Source of the DNA: Diogma glabrata
Taxonomy: Eukaryota > Arthropoda > Insecta > Diptera > Cylindrotomidae
DNA length: 64,000 nucleotides
Assembly: GCA_963693315.1 (NCBI GenBank)
Contig: OY856188.1
Coordinates: 156,637,920-156,701,919 of the forward strand
Direction: 5' to 3'
Shown here: positions 23,396 through 36,852 of the stretch, piece by piece
How the letters are laid out: the number at the start of each line of letters is the position of its first letter
Position numbering within the stretch: the stretch's first letter is position 1
Made by a program: the position numbers and the translations under genes
Notes under the pieces: generated by a model
Told to the model about the DNA's origin: nothing
The model's input: the letters and a program-made list of their open reading frames with translations, nothing else
Database searches by the model: none

Positions 23396-25109
23396 ATTAT
23401 AATTACTTTAGCAGCTCATGGCAACACTATCGGTAAATTCATACAAGGTAAAATAATAATACAAAATAAACAAACCTCCCTGTTGATGATGATACTCTGA
23501 TGATGTCTTAGTTATTGTTTTGTTCTTCCAGAATTGTATCGTGTATCCATTTTCCAAATAAAAAGATAAACTTATCAAATCGACTTCATACTTTATTTTC
23601 TTTGACTTCGGTTAAAAGTTTCTATTACAATTAATGTACATATTTAATTTTCTCAATCTTAACACTTAACTCAATTTTAGGTACACATAAAAATTAGTAA
23701 AAGGAATTACTAATAAAATTTAGTAAAAGGAATTACTAAATTTTATTGCCGTTTTCACATTTGTGCTGAACTTAACTCGCATTCTTCACTAGACTTAATT
23801 ACTCGCCAATTTTAATATTTAACCAAATTAGGTTCACATTTATTTCTTATTTATTTATTCTTAATTAAACATTACTATCACTTGTTTATCCAAAATAATC
23901 GAAAAGTTCGACAACACAAAATTAACAAATCATTATAAAATAATTAGTTTTACTGTTCAACTTGGCAACAACACCCGGTACCATTCCATCTTTTCAACCT
24001 CTTATCCCAAAACCAACTAATTAACTTCCAACTTCCAACCACCAAAACTGACTCATTTTGTATCCAAAAAAACCAACTCACTGCTAAAAAAAACGAATTC
24101 CTTCAACTGCCAACCACCAACTAACTAGCTAAAACTAAAAAACTATTAAAAAAAAGTACGTTGCAGAAATAGTTCTCACGATAAAAAGATGTTAATGCAA
24201 TTTTGTTTTGGTTTCGTGGAATCTAAACGAAATAAGAGCTAGTTTTGTTAGCTAGGAACAGACATAAAGGTTTTAAATGACAAATGTTATTAGATTAGAA
24301 AAAGAAATAAAATTGTAAAAGGGTGTGATGAAAAGTGTTTGAAAAGACGGTTAAACATATTTTCGAATATTGTGGATAGTAAATTACTATCTACGAGGAA
24401 GAAAGTTACCGAGCATTTGTCATAAGGGTGATGCCCATTACAATTGACGTGACAATCGGATTCTAGCACCTCTGATCCTAATCTGTAATAAAATTGTACT
24501 TTCGAGATTTTTTACGGAGCCCACTTGTCTTAGGATTAACATAACACTAACTCACGACACAAAAATCTAAACAAAACTGAACTATAAAGTGTGAGTGTGG
24601 GATTTAAAATATAAACTGAGGGTAACAGGTAGGCATAAAGTTTTAGATATTTGGTAGAGGATATCGCCTCTATGTGTATTTTGATGATACAGAATTATCT
24701 CGTTTGTATGTGTTAAATTTTTTTCCTGTTTTATGATTGCGACCAATCCATGTATTGGTCGGACTTATAAAAGAGAAAAAAAGAACAACCGAGTTGTTTT
24801 ACAGAAGAAAAATAGCAAATGTTCAAAAACTTTATTAAAAAATGTAAATGAATCTGGCATTCGCGGTGGCACACAGCTGGCAAACAGCTGGCGAGCGTGA
24901 TGGCGCCCGCGGGCAAACGGTTGGTAACCTCGATTTTTGACCGATAAAATTATTATAACATATAAAATATATTCTATTAATTTTAAGTTGTTTTTATTGC
25001 TTTATATAAAATTAAAATAACTTCAAAGTTAGATCAACTTTAGTGAATTTTTGAAAGTGAAAAGTGAAAGTAGTGAAAATGGGTTTTCCACGTTGCGATT
25101 TTACTCATT
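23396..25109. other. Intergenic, no supported gene
   Basis: Mostly AT-rich. A GC-richer patch at 24858-24915 repeats CAGCTGGC twice and lies in a short minus-strand open frame, but nothing in it is recognisable. Confidence 0.4.
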
Positions 25110-26850
25110 TTTAACCGACTTAAAAAAAGAAGAAGGTTTTTTGTTTCATTTTGGGCTTTTTTATGTATGTTCACCGATTTCTTGAAAACGGCTCGTTCTA
25201 TTCTTTAAAATTCTTCACTCCTTACCAATTGCTCCACATTTATAAGTCCTATATTCGTACCTGTATGGAGTACTGTTGTCAAGTTTGGGGTGCTGCCTCT
25301 GTTTCCATCTTGGCCCTCTTGGACTCTGTTCAAAAGCGGGCTATACGAATTGTGGGTGATCGAGCTTTGACATCAAAACTTGATTCCCTACAACATCGTC
25401 GCACTGTTGCTGACCTCGTTTTTTTACATATATCGTCATCAACCGTGCTCAGATGAAATCAGCGGCATCATGCCTCAAACTTATTCTTGCCCCCGTTCCA
25501 CACTGCAATCGGCTGCCGTAACCAGTAAAACGGTAAAGATCCCGCGCTGTCATACTGGCAGATCGCAGAGAGACTTCTTTGTCCGAACTGCGTACAAATG
25601 GAATAGTTTGCCGGAACACTTAGTCTTAGGTGGCTTCAACCCGCAGAGGTTTAAAGAAAGCGTTCATCAACACCTTAGAACGCCAGTTGTTGTGGGGCCC
25701 AGGTTTTAAACCTAGGTCTTAAAAGGTATTTATGTGTTGTTGTAACACATATTGTAAACCCTATTACACAACACGTTTTATTAAAAAAAAAAGTGATTTA
25801 AATTGTAATTCTATTGAGGTAAGTTTTGAGATGGATCGATATTTTTTCTATGACGTTTTTCAGAAAATCGAGAAAAATGTAGCTTTTTAAGTAAAACTTC
25901 TTTAGGCGCGTTTTGAGAATTTTGAACGGAAGTAACATTTTGAAACAGAAATTAAACCACATATATTCACCTCTATCATACTACAGTCTGATTTTGAATC
26001 TTAAACATATACATGCACACAATTCCAAAAACAACATAAGTAGAAAAAAAAATTTAAACAACAATGAAATAAAAAAAATGATAAAGGAAAACGAATATTA
26101 TTTATTATTGAAGTAAAACATGTTTAGGCACTACATGACAAGTTTTTGAACTGAAATAATATTTTGAAAAAAAAAATAAATAAAATAAAGTAGAAATTCA
26201 AACAACAAAGAAGTAAAAAGGCAAACGAATATTATGTTTGGCATAGTATGCGACACAATTCGATTATGTATATTGTGTCTGTCAATTGTCTTTTTCATTT
26301 GTTAATGTTATTATTTTTTTTATTGAGTCTCGTACTAAATGTTATATGAGTTGAATGTATCGATTTTAGATAATTAATTATTGAGTTTCGTAATTTTTTA
26401 AATTTATATTTTGAATTGTTTTAGTTTTTTAACCGACTTAAAAAAAAATGATGTTCCGTGTTTCATTGTGGTTTTTTAAGTGTGTCAATTGTTATCTGAT
26501 TTCTCAAAAACGGCCCGTTCGATTTGGATGATTTAAATTGTATTCTGTTTGGGTTGATTTCAAGAAGGTCCCATAATTTTCTATGATGTGAATAATTCCG
26601 TTTTTCAGAAAATTGGAAAAACCCGTATTTTTATGTATTTTAGCCGATTTCCTCAAAATATCTTAATCTGTTTAGATAGTTTGAGTTGTATTATATTTTT
26701 ATAGATTTCGAGGTGGTCGTATATAATTTTCTTTGACTAAAAATATGCCGTTTTTTCAAAAGTTTATTTTTAAATAAAAATATTTGTGTTTATTATATTT
26801 GTTTTGTTAAATAGAAAAATGAGTGCGTGTAATATTTGCATGCGGTTGAA
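25110..26850 (+). repeat. Tandem pair of a dispersed repeat starting ACCGACTTAAAAAAA
   Basis: Two copies begin near 25113 and 26431. Each is followed by a block with GATTTCT(T/C)(G/A)AAAACGGC and later TTTTTCAGAAAAT. The first is split by the family D LINE fragment. Similar blocks are common in insect genomes (from memory); the parent element is not identified. Confidence 0.55.
25196..25791 (+). pseudogene. LINE family D, 5'-truncated RT C-terminus
   Basis: It encodes the C-terminal ~165 residues of a LINE RT. The first part has FFTPYQLLHIYKSYIRTCME and then YCCQVWGAA, LDSVQKRAIRI and LDSLQHRRTVADL. A +1 insertion in the T run at 25414-25420 shifts the frame. The second part reads CSDEISGIMPQTYS, RDFFVRTAYKWNSLPE and FNPQRFKESVHQHL, to a stop at 25707-25709. 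An A run at 25782-25791 ends the element. It interrupts a dispersed repeat whose two halves flank it. It is a relative of 11842-12224. Confidence 0.87.
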
Positions 26851-26865
26851 ATAAATTTCTTTATC

Positions 26866-26891
26866 TAGCTACTGTGGCAGCGCAGTAGCTA
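26866..26891. repeat. Short hairpin at the broken end of LINE family B copy 2
   Basis: TAGCTACTG and CAGTAGCTA are perfect complements separated by 8 bases. Homology to the other family B copy begins just beyond it, at about 26895. Confidence 0.8.
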
Positions 26892-27950
26892 AATAAGTTT
26901 CTCAGTCCCTCCCAGTTGGCGCGTTTATAGTTCCAAACGCAACGAGGATTTGCTTTAATTTGTGTCGGTGATGTAAATTGCACTATTGCTGATATTAGTA
27001 AATGGTCCGATGTTCCGAAGGCTTGTTCAACTTTTGTCTTCATAGTATCTGTTTTGTTTGTCAAAAACAGATCCAGCAAATTATTGTTATGATGTGAATT
27101 GTCTGAGATTCTAGTGGGACACTCTATCATATGCGTCAAACCGTGATAATCTACGAGCATCAGTTCGTCTTGTCTTTCTACGTCATCAGTGCGCGATGAA
27201 TACTTAAGCCATTCTTTATTATGAATACTAAAGTCTCCAAGAATGGCCAGTCTTGCTTTGGGGTAGTCCGTGGTAATCTTGTCTAGATTAGCCGATATTT
27301 GATCGAAAAAAGGACATCCTTGGGGAGAATTTGGGGATCTGTATAATCCTATTATAAACATAGTTTCATCAACACCTGATATCTTCAGTGCTTTAGGATT
27401 ATGGTGCTTAGAGTTCAACTCGTAGGCCTTAATTCTCATACATGAAAGTGAATCTCGAACAAATACACAGACACCATGCTTGTTATAAAAGGAATGTTCC
27501 AATTCGTAACTAGGTATACGGTATTTATCGGGATCCAATTTCGATGCTTTGCCACTAACAATTGTTTCAGTAAGAAGTCAGGTTTATTTTTTGCGATGTA
27601 GTGATGAACCACGTTTAGATTCGAATTGAGACCTCTTATGTTGGTGAAGTCAATGCTAGGCTGTTGGTTCACCCTGAGGCCATTTTGTTGAGACAAAGAC
27701 TTACCCTTTGACATTGCAGGTATAGCTACTGAAATTCAGCCAGGCTTAAATTTCAACACTAAACAGTACAAAAGAAACTGGGCATCTCTGTCACAAAAAC
27801 ACGATAGCAGATTTCATGCAACAGTAGCACGATAAGAGAAAAGCAAAAAAATGGGGACACAAAAGACACTAACAAAATTGAAGAGTACAAATAAAGGGTT
27901 AAATTCGAAATTCCTAACTTTTGTCAAAAAAAAGACATTTCATAATCAAC
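26892..27950 (-). pseudogene. LINE family B copy 2: 5' UTR and endonuclease only
   Basis: The 5' end at 27950 (minus GTTGATTATGAAATGTC) coincides with that of the copy at 35001, so it is the true element start. ORF2 begins MSKGKSLSQQNG at about 27714, followed by TNIRGLNSNLN. A 7-base deletion near 27563, relative to the other copy, breaks the frame. The frame then runs DPDKYRIPSYELE, YNKHGVCVFVRD, FIIGLYRSPNSP, ILGDFSIHNKEW and GTSDHLLISA, the APE endonuclease motifs ending in SDH. The copy ends at about 26895, before the RT. Loss of the 3' end is unusual for a LINE insertion and points to a later deletion or rearrangement. Confidence 0.88.
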
Positions 27951-27984
27951 TAACTGCTATTTTCCATCTCCTAAAATAAGTCAA

Positions 27985-28087
27985 TTATTAAATTAAATAA
28001 AGTTAATAGAATTAAATAGAGTTAATGAAAAAATTGATATTGCTGTTTACCATAAACCAACAAACACTGATAGATTAATTACTAGTA
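27985..28087 (+). pseudogene. Penelope-like element RT, first piece
   Basis: The frame reads IELNRVNEKIDIAVYHKPTN and TDRLITS, which fits the Penelope RT block F-KPT-TDR. It stops at the TA-flanked MITE and continues in frame at 28551 when the MITE and one TA are removed. Confidence 0.7.
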
Positions 28088-28548
28088 AAGCCAGGCATTC
28101 ACATACAACGGAAACAGAAACCGGAACTGAAACTGAAAATTTTCCGTTTCTGTTTCTGTTTCTAATTTGGTTGACGGTGGTGAATAATAAAACAGAAACG
28201 GAAACCGAATTTTGTTTGAGTTTGTGAATTTGTTATCCATTATGAATAATAAAATTGAAGAATTACAAAAACAAATAATTTGTATTTATTAAACCTATTT
28301 ATTAAATTCAAAATTCAAAGCTTTTGTTACCACAATTCAAAATAATAATTAATATTATGTGACAGTTTCTGGTCATGTGACAGTTTCGGTACTGAAACAA
28401 TTCAATTTTAATTGTTTCCGTTTCAGACAAAACAGACGAATTTTACGTTTCTGTTACGTTTTTAAATTCGGTTTCTGTTTCCGTTGCTGTCAAATTTGTA
28501 TGAAATTCGGTTTCTGTTTCTGTTTCCGTTGTATGTGAATGCTGGGCT
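28088..28548. mobile_element. TA-flanked MITE inside the Penelope-like RT
   Basis: The ends AAGCCAGGCATTCACATACA and, as complement of the right end, AGCCCAGCATTCACATACA match over about 35 bp, extending into ACGGAAACAGAAAC. TA duplications lie at 28086-28087 and 28549-28550. The 461-bp interior repeats variants of CGGAAACAGAAAC and its complement and has no coding sequence. TA duplication suggests mobilisation by a Tc1/mariner-like transposase. Confidence 0.88.
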
Positions 28549-29004
28549 TAGCTCATATTGTTCTTCACAAAATAAAATGGCTGCTTTTCATTCTATGGTT
28601 CACCGTTTATGTACACTTCCTCTTTCAATACAAAATTATATGAATGAATACAATTACATAAAGAATTTAGCTATAATTAACGGATATCAACCTGCCGTAA
28701 TCGACAAAATTGTACAATAAAAATAAAAAACATAGTTTATCAACATTATTTCGTCAAAATAAACAAAAGTCTGATTTTTCAAAGAGATTTAAAATAACTT
28801 TTGCACCCATAATTATAAATAAGTTAAAATCTGTTTGTAAAAAACACAATTTCTTCAAAGTATTCGGCAACCAAAAGAAATTAAAAAATATTTTGGGAAG
28901 CACAAGAGACAAAATTGAAGAATTAGGAAAATCAGGAATCTATGAATACAAATGTAGTGATTAGTATAAAATGTATATTGGCCAAACAAAAAGAAGTGTA
29001 AAAA
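28549..29004 (+). pseudogene. Penelope-like element: RT end and GIY-YIG start
   Basis: The frame runs SSYCSSQNKMAAFHSMVHRL and NYIKNLAIINGYQP, stops at 28718, and continues after a one-base shift as NKNKKHSLSTLFRQNK, KSVCKKHNFFKVFG, GSTRDKIEELGKSGIYEYKC and YKMYIGQTKRSVK. GIYEYKC and YIGQTKRSV are the GIY-YIG nuclease signature carried at the C-terminus of Penelope-like elements, where it follows the RT. A TAG at about 28962 replaces the residue before YKMYIG. Element X copy 2 interrupts the sequence at 29004. Confidence 0.85.
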
Positions 29005-30597
<1,593 letters not shown>

Positions 30598-30840
30598 AAA
30601 ACAAGATTTAAAGAACATAAAAGCCATATTAGATTTAACCGGCCAGAAAAATCATGCATTGCACATCACGCTTTGACAAAATATCATTTGGGATTTTCTT
30701 TGGAAAATGTTAAATTAATTAAAAAAGTTAATAAAGCTTCCAATTTGGATGCATTTGAAAGCTATTTTATTTCTAAAAATTTTGATATATGTTTAAATTT
30801 TGATCGAGGAAATATTACTTCCAATTTATTTTCAATTTAG
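30598..30840 (+). pseudogene. Penelope-like element: GIY-YIG C-terminal part
   Basis: It continues the frame after X copy 2 as TRFKEHKSHIRFNRPEKSCI, AHHALTKYHLGFS and then ASNLDAFESYFISKNFDICL, ending at a stop at 30838-30840. R-FKEH and the late E of the SYFI block match the GIY-YIG fold. Together with 27985-29004 this gives the last third of a Penelope-like element; the RT N-terminus is missing. Confidence 0.85.
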
Positions 30841-31300
30841 ACCAGGCGGTCAATTCTAACTTGATGACGTGACTCAGTCACACTCAGATTGTTAAAAAAA
30901 TCCAACTCAAAGAGATTCACTCATTTATTCGAACTCAAAATTCTATGTTTTGCGATTCTAAGTCAAAAAGTGAGTCATAGAATGACTGTTTGACATTTAA
31001 AGAATTCAATTACTGTCAGTTTTATGTAAATTTGTGTTTCTTTATGATACATAATTTTAAGTTTTATACAAAATAAATATTTTAAAAAGTCGTTTTCGAT
31101 GTCTCTCTCGTCAAAGAATTTTAAAGTATACTCTTCAACGATCCGGCAGTATAATTAATGGATGCGCTATTATCCATAATATTATGTTGACAAACTGTTG
31201 AAAATTATACTTTGCCGTGAGATAACGAAATTTCAATGAAGTGGATGACGAAGAGGATGATATTTGTGCTTAAATGTTCTAATCAACTAATTTAGCTTAC

Positions 31301-31530
31301 CGCAAATCCTCCCAATATTTTTTCCAAGTTGGTCCAGTCTTATGAGCCCCTCCCATTGCATTTATAAGGCATGCTACATCCTGCCATTGTACTGCAAGTT
31401 TGCATTTTCCATCCTCTGCAGATGAAAATTGGTTTCGAGCCAACTCTAAATGTTCCTCTAAATAATCAACTAGAGCAACCTTTTCGCTGTTTGTGGGTGC
31501 TTTAGCTAGTTTTTTTTTTAAATTTATTAT
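31301..31530 (-). pseudogene. Myb/SANT-like DNA-binding exon with a 5' splice site
   Basis: On the minus strand the frame reads KLAKAPTNSEKVALVDYLEE, HLELARNQFSS, then VQWQDVACLINAMGGAHKTG and TWKKYWEDLR. It runs straight into GTAAGC (31300-31295), a consensus donor site. Regularly spaced Trp (W-Q-DV, TWKKYW) and the N-A-GG-KT block fit the Myb/SANT-like domain found in PIF/Harbinger accessory proteins and in Zeste-type regulators. The downstream exons are not visible. It could be a captured or domesticated exon rather than a transposon gene. Confidence 0.6.
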
Positions 31531-31636
31531 TCGAAATTTTTAATGCATAACGGTAGTCACAGCTTTTTTTTAATGACTTTTTTGACATTTCAAATGAGTT
31601 TGGAAAAACTCATATGACCCAGACAGAATCGAAATT

Positions 31637-31674
31637 TATGACTTCAATTTCGAAATTTCGAAATTCAAGTCATA
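31637..31674. repeat. 38-bp near-perfect palindrome next to a LINE 3' end
   Basis: TATGACTTCAATTTCGAAA is followed by its complement with one mismatched pair. It ends 12 bp before the poly(T) of the inserted LINE. Confidence 0.8.
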
Positions 31675-31685
31675 TGATTTTTTGT

Positions 31686-34600
31686 TTTTTTTTTTATTAA
31701 TTAGTTAGACATGTTTAGCACACTAAATATGAAATATTCATTATTTACACTCTTTGGATATCCGAAGATACCATGTCAACTATAAAGGAATGAGATGAGG
31801 AAAATGTAAGGAATGGGGATATAGGGATAACTATACTAATTGTTTTAAATGATTATGGACATTTTTTTTAAATGCCTGAGGAGAAAATTCATCGGGAAAT
31901 ACAGAGGGAGGCAATGAGTTCCACAATTTGGCCACTCTATTAAAAAAATCGTTCTGAAAGGACACAGTTCTACAACGAGGTATTTGTACAACAAATGGAT
32001 GGGATAACTCGGCAGCTCTTGTTTGTCGATTATACTGCGCACACGATGGAAGGATATTTTGAATTTCATTAGAGGAAAATTCGCTAAAGTTATATTTATA
32101 GTAGATGGACAATTCAGCCACATTTCTTCTGTGCTGGAGTGAATCAAGCTGGTCCGTTAGTTCGGTATTACCAATCAACCGTATTGCTTTTGTCTGTACA
32201 GAGTCTAGACATTTTATTGTTGACTGATAAACACCTTCCCACACATGACAGCAGTACTCCATACATGGACGAATAAAGGACTTGAAGATTAGCAAAATTT
32301 GCTTGGGATTGAAATACTTTTTACATCGACTCAAGAATCCTAATTTTTGCATTGCAGATTTAGCAAGGTTGAATACATGTTTATTCCATTTCAGGGTATT
32401 TTGAATATCCACTCCAAGAAGTCTAACTGATTCAACCTCACGCAATTCCTCGTGGTTTATTTTAATAGGGAAATTTTTATGTCGCTCTATTCGTGAAAGA
32501 CGGCATAGTTTGGTTTTGGTTGGATTAAATGAAACAAGATTACGATCTCCCCATTCCATTATACGCTAAAGATCTTTGTTGATAGAATCAATTAACAGCT
32601 TTCTATCAGTGGTAACTGCAGTATGAGATCAAAATTTAGGAGATGCATGCAATGTGCTGTCATCAGCAAAACTGTGCATTGGGTGCACTGTGGAAATAAG
32701 TAAGTCATTAATGTATAGAAGAAACATGGTTGGTGAGAGTGCAGAACCCCAGCATTGGTTGTGAAAATATTGGCCTTGGGGAACCCCAGCATTGGTTGTG
32801 AAAATATTGAATGTGATACCATCTAAATTAACATGAAATTGGCGACCTGTAAGAAAACTATGAATCCATGAGACAGTAAGATGGTCTATGCCATAAGATT
32901 TTAATTTAGCTATGAGATTTTTATGCCACACTTTATCAAATGCTTTAGAAATGTCAAGTGAAATACTGAATGTTTCACCATGGTTTTCCAGCGATTTGTT
33001 CCAGAGATGGGATACGTAGGCTAACAGATCACCTGTTGCATGACTTATACGAAAATCATACTGTTTATCATCAATAATTCGCGACATTTCCAAATAATCT
33101 ATCAAATTGTAGTTAACATATTGTTAAAATATTTTAGCCAAAACCGACAGAATTGCAATTGGTCTATAATTGTTAGGATCTATCTTACTGCCTTTCTTTG
33201 GTATGGTTTGAACGCTGGCCAGCTTACAAGAGTCGGGAAATATTCCGGTTTTATAAGATAAATAGAAAATTTTTGTTAAAATTGGAGCTAGTTGCCTAGC
33301 AAAGCTTTTAAGAATGAGGGGTGGAATACCGTCGGGGCCAGCAGATTTGTAGATATTGATAGAAAGAAGCATTTTCCGTACAATATTGCAACGAAAAATA
33401 ATTGGTTTCATTTTCGTTACAACTGGGGGAATGAGTGTAGAAGAATGGGGAGGCTCAACTATGTTTGAGTTTTCTGCGAATATACGACAAAAAAGATCCA
33501 CCTTCTCTTTCGAGTCGCTCACGGGAATGTCATTCAGAACTAAGGTTGGAATAGAAGATCGAGTAAAATTGTTCTGGTCTGATTTAACTGCCTGAAAGAA
33601 ACTACGTGAGCCAGATGGGTGCTCGGCGAATTTCTTTGCTTTCTTCTGGATAAACGCTTCTTTGTCCAATTCTATTTTGTATTTACTAATATTTCTGGCT
33701 TTCTTATAGGCGCTATGGGTTTCATGTGTTTTATTAGCGTTATATGTCTTAAATGCTTTGCGTTTATTCCTCACTGCCTCATCAACATCCCACGTGAACC
33801 AAGGCTCAGTTTTAGGAGTGATTAATCGATTTGGAATAAACCGCCGCATTCCGTCTTTTATGATTTCAGACATTCTTATTGCCGAGGTGCTAGGATCCTG
33901 ATCAACACAACAAATAGTTTTCCAAGATGTTTCATCATAAAAGTTTCTCAGTCCCTCCCAGTTGGCGCGTTTATAGTTCCAAACGCGACGAGGATTTGCT
34001 TTAATTTGTGTCGGTGATGTAAATTGTACTAATGCTGATATTACTAGATGGTCCGATGTTCCGAGGGGTTGTTCAACTTTTGTCTTCGTAGTATGTGGTT
34101 CGTTTGTCAAAAACAGATCCAGCAAAGTATTGTTATAATGTGAATTGTCTGAGATTCTAGTGGGACACTCTATCATATGCGTCAAACCGTGATAATCTGC
34201 GAGTATCAGTTCGGCTTGTCTTCCTACGTCGTCAGTGCGCGATGAATACTTAAGCCATTCCTTATTATGAATATTAAATTCTCCAAGAATGGCCAGTCTT
34301 GCTTCGGGGTAGTTCGTGGTAATCTTGTCTAGATTAGCCGATATTTGATCGAAAAAGGGACATCCTTGGGGAGAATTTGGGGATCTGTATAATCCTATTA
34401 TAAACATAGTTTCATCAACACCTGAGATCTTCAGTGCTTTAGGATTATGGTGCTTAGAGTTCTACTCGTAGGCCTTAATTCTCATACATGAAAGTGAATC
34501 TCGAACAAATACACAGACACCATGCTTGTTATAAAAGGAATGTTCCAATTCGTAACTAGGCATTTGGTACTTATCGGGATCCAACTTCGATGCTTTGCCA

Positions 34601-35001
34601 TGAACAATTGTTTCGGTAAGAAACAATATGTCAGGTTTTTTTTTCGATGTAGTGATGAACCTCGTTTAGATTCGAAATGAGACCTCTTATGTTAGTGAAG
34701 TCAATGCTAAGCTGTTGGCTCACTCTACGGCCATTTTGTTGAGACAAAGACTTACCCTTTGACATTGCAGGTAAAGCTACTGAAATTCGGCCAGGCTTAA
34801 ATTTCAACACTAAACAGTACAAAAGAAACTGGGTATCTCTGTCACAAAAATACGATAGCAGATTTCATGCAACAGTAGCAAGATAAGACAAAAGCAAAAA
34901 AAATGGGGACACAAAAGACACTAACAAAATTGAAAAGTACAAATAAAGGGTTAAATTCGAAACTCCTAACTTTTGTCAAAAAAAGACATTTCATAATCAA
35001 C
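31686..35001 (-). mobile_element. LINE family B copy 1, near full length, decayed
   Basis: The poly(A) (T run on the plus strand) starts at 31686, the 3' UTR matches family A in part, and the 5' end at 35001 matches copy 2 at 27950. All parts are present: 5' UTR, endonuclease and RT. Multiple stops and frameshifts make it non-coding. Confidence 0.9.
31831..34765 (-). pseudogene. LINE family B ORF2: APE endonuclease plus RT, broken
   Basis: ORF2 starts MSKGKSLSQQNGRRV at about 34765 and has TNIRGLISNLNEVHHY. A frameshift follows near 34645 and a TAG near 34462. The frame from 34407 has FIIGLYRSPNSPQG, LGEFNIHNKEW (GD-type motif with E in place of D) and LGTSDHLVIS, then the linker, AGPDGIPPLILKSFARQ and NYRPIAIL, to a TAA at 33124. 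The next piece (33105-32629) has DFRISHATGDLL, DISKAFDKVWHK, a 9-residue duplication inside PQG...SALSP and FADDSTLHAS. The last piece (32559-31831) ends RDFF-like NDFFNRVAKLWNSLPPSVFP. At least three stops and one or more shifts are needed. Confidence 0.88.
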
Positions 35002-36822
35002 GACCACCTATTTCGTCTGACTCCGAATGATGAATGAAGAAAAGTTGAAGTCATCAAGTTAGAATTGACCCCCGCCAAACCGTTATAAATATCGAAATGG
35101 ACGAAAAATTCTTAGCAGTATACGGGTGGTCGGAAAATGTAGTTTATGGTCTAAGTAATTAAGGAAAAATCGACGAAACTGAGTAAAAGTCCCGGAAAGG
35201 GGTGGGGGGTTGTAGTATATACGTTTTTAGGGGTTTATATTAGTTTTTTGCGATTTGTGGCTAAACTATGCATCGTCTCGAAAAAAGTAACATGTAAAAG
35301 TTGTAGATAATAAAAAAATCTAAAACTTTCTTACTGGACATTATTGACGATAACCACAAAATTATTGAGCAAAATGCAAAAAAACGTTTTTTTTGTTTTT
35401 AATTTATCACTATCACAAAAGTTTTTATATTTTCATGAAAATCAGTGAAAATGTTTTTTTTTTGTGTTTCAAACAATCACAAATTTTTTCAAAGTGAAAT
35501 ATTTAACTTTCGTTGCTTTATTAAGAAAATTAAAAAAACGGTCTTAATTTTCAATCGAAAAATTTGGTTAGGAAATTTTTGATTTTTGAACTTTATCAGT
35601 GCTCATTTTGTTCGTTGAAATCCCAACTTTAATGTAGAATTAAAATATAATGTTGTTTACTTACAAACATTTCGTTGAAAAAGCGAAAAGCGGATAAAAC
35701 TACTTTCAAATCATGAATTTCTTTTTTGTTTATTTCTTGTGATTTGTAAGCATTATAACGTTTCTTAGCCGAGTCACAATTATTTAGTTCAATCACTAAA
35801 TCAGGGAATTAAAACACAATGGATTTTCTAAACGTTATAATTTTATTCGTTCAAGATTTTATTATAAAAACATTGTTTCTACTACTATTTATCTTGATTG
35901 TTCTTGAACTAACAACAATTGTTCTTGAACTAATTCACCACATAATTCTATTACAATTGTTTACAATATCACTTTTAACAGTTCACATACAATAATCGTT
36001 TTCTTTCTACTTATAAGTTATAATAACACTAACTCCCCTATATCACTGTTAAAGTTTTTTGTATCGCTGACAATGTTATACTGATCTTATGCTCGAACAA
36101 CACCTCTTATATATACGACATGAAATAGCCTCGATATCATTACAATATTCTAGAACACAAACCTTTATCAACATAAACATAATAACACCATCTTCAAATA
36201 TTGACACATGGGTGTGAGATCTATTCTTTTCAATTTGTTTATTTACCTATTCTCTAATTGATTGCGTTTACTTTCTTGTAAGATAAACAAAAACTTCCTA
36301 TTACGTGTTTGCTTTGGTTACGTTGTAACCTTTTGTGTAATTTGATAATTCTTTTGTGGAACTATTTTCTCTAAAGTGTATTTTCTCGAAATATGTTCTA
36401 TTCTTATTGTGTTCTAGCATCTTCCATAATCGTCACATTCCCTCCCACTTATTTCTGTTCGTGAAAACTGGATGAAAAACTGGATGAAAACTGAAAAAAA
36501 CTGGATGAAAAATATTTTTTAAGAAAACTAGATAGAAAAAAATTGTACCTAACATTTTATTAACCTATTGCTAAAAGTTTGACGAATTTAAAGAAAAGAT
36601 TTTCAAATAAAGCAAACGATTAAATATAATAATCACCACAGTTTAAACGATGTTTTCGGGACTTTGAAAGCCAAGATTAGTTAAGTATATGCAATTACTT
36701 GTATAACACAGTATCGTATGTGAATTACCACTTTTTATGAATGGAAACGTTTATTTACAACAAAGAAAAGGAAATTCATGATTTGAAAATAGTTTTTTTC
36801 TATTTTGCGTCTAAAATAAAGT

Positions 36823-36852
36823 CATTTCGATACCCAAATGCGTATCGAAATG
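36823..36852. repeat. Hairpin in the foldback centre
   Basis: CATTTCGATAC and GTATCGAAATG, perfect 11-bp arms with an 8-base loop. Confidence 0.85.

Larger units (their letters stand above)
30845..35076 (-). mobile_element. PIF/Harbinger-like deletion derivative with a Myb/SANT exon, split by a LINE
   Basis: The left end GGCGGTCAATTCTAACTTGA is mirrored at 35050-35076, with two extra G. Without the LINE at 31686-35001 the element is about 920 bp. It carries one recognisable exon (31301-31530). The Harbinger assignment comes from this exon type only, and no clear 3-bp target duplication was found. Confidence 0.5.

Noticed and set aside
24731..24916. Possible host exon in a GC-richer patch
   Set aside because: Short, no recognisable domain, and no splice sites or neighbouring exon.
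35001..35104. A target duplication for LINE family B copy 1
   Set aside because: The flanks of 31686 and 35001 show no convincing match.
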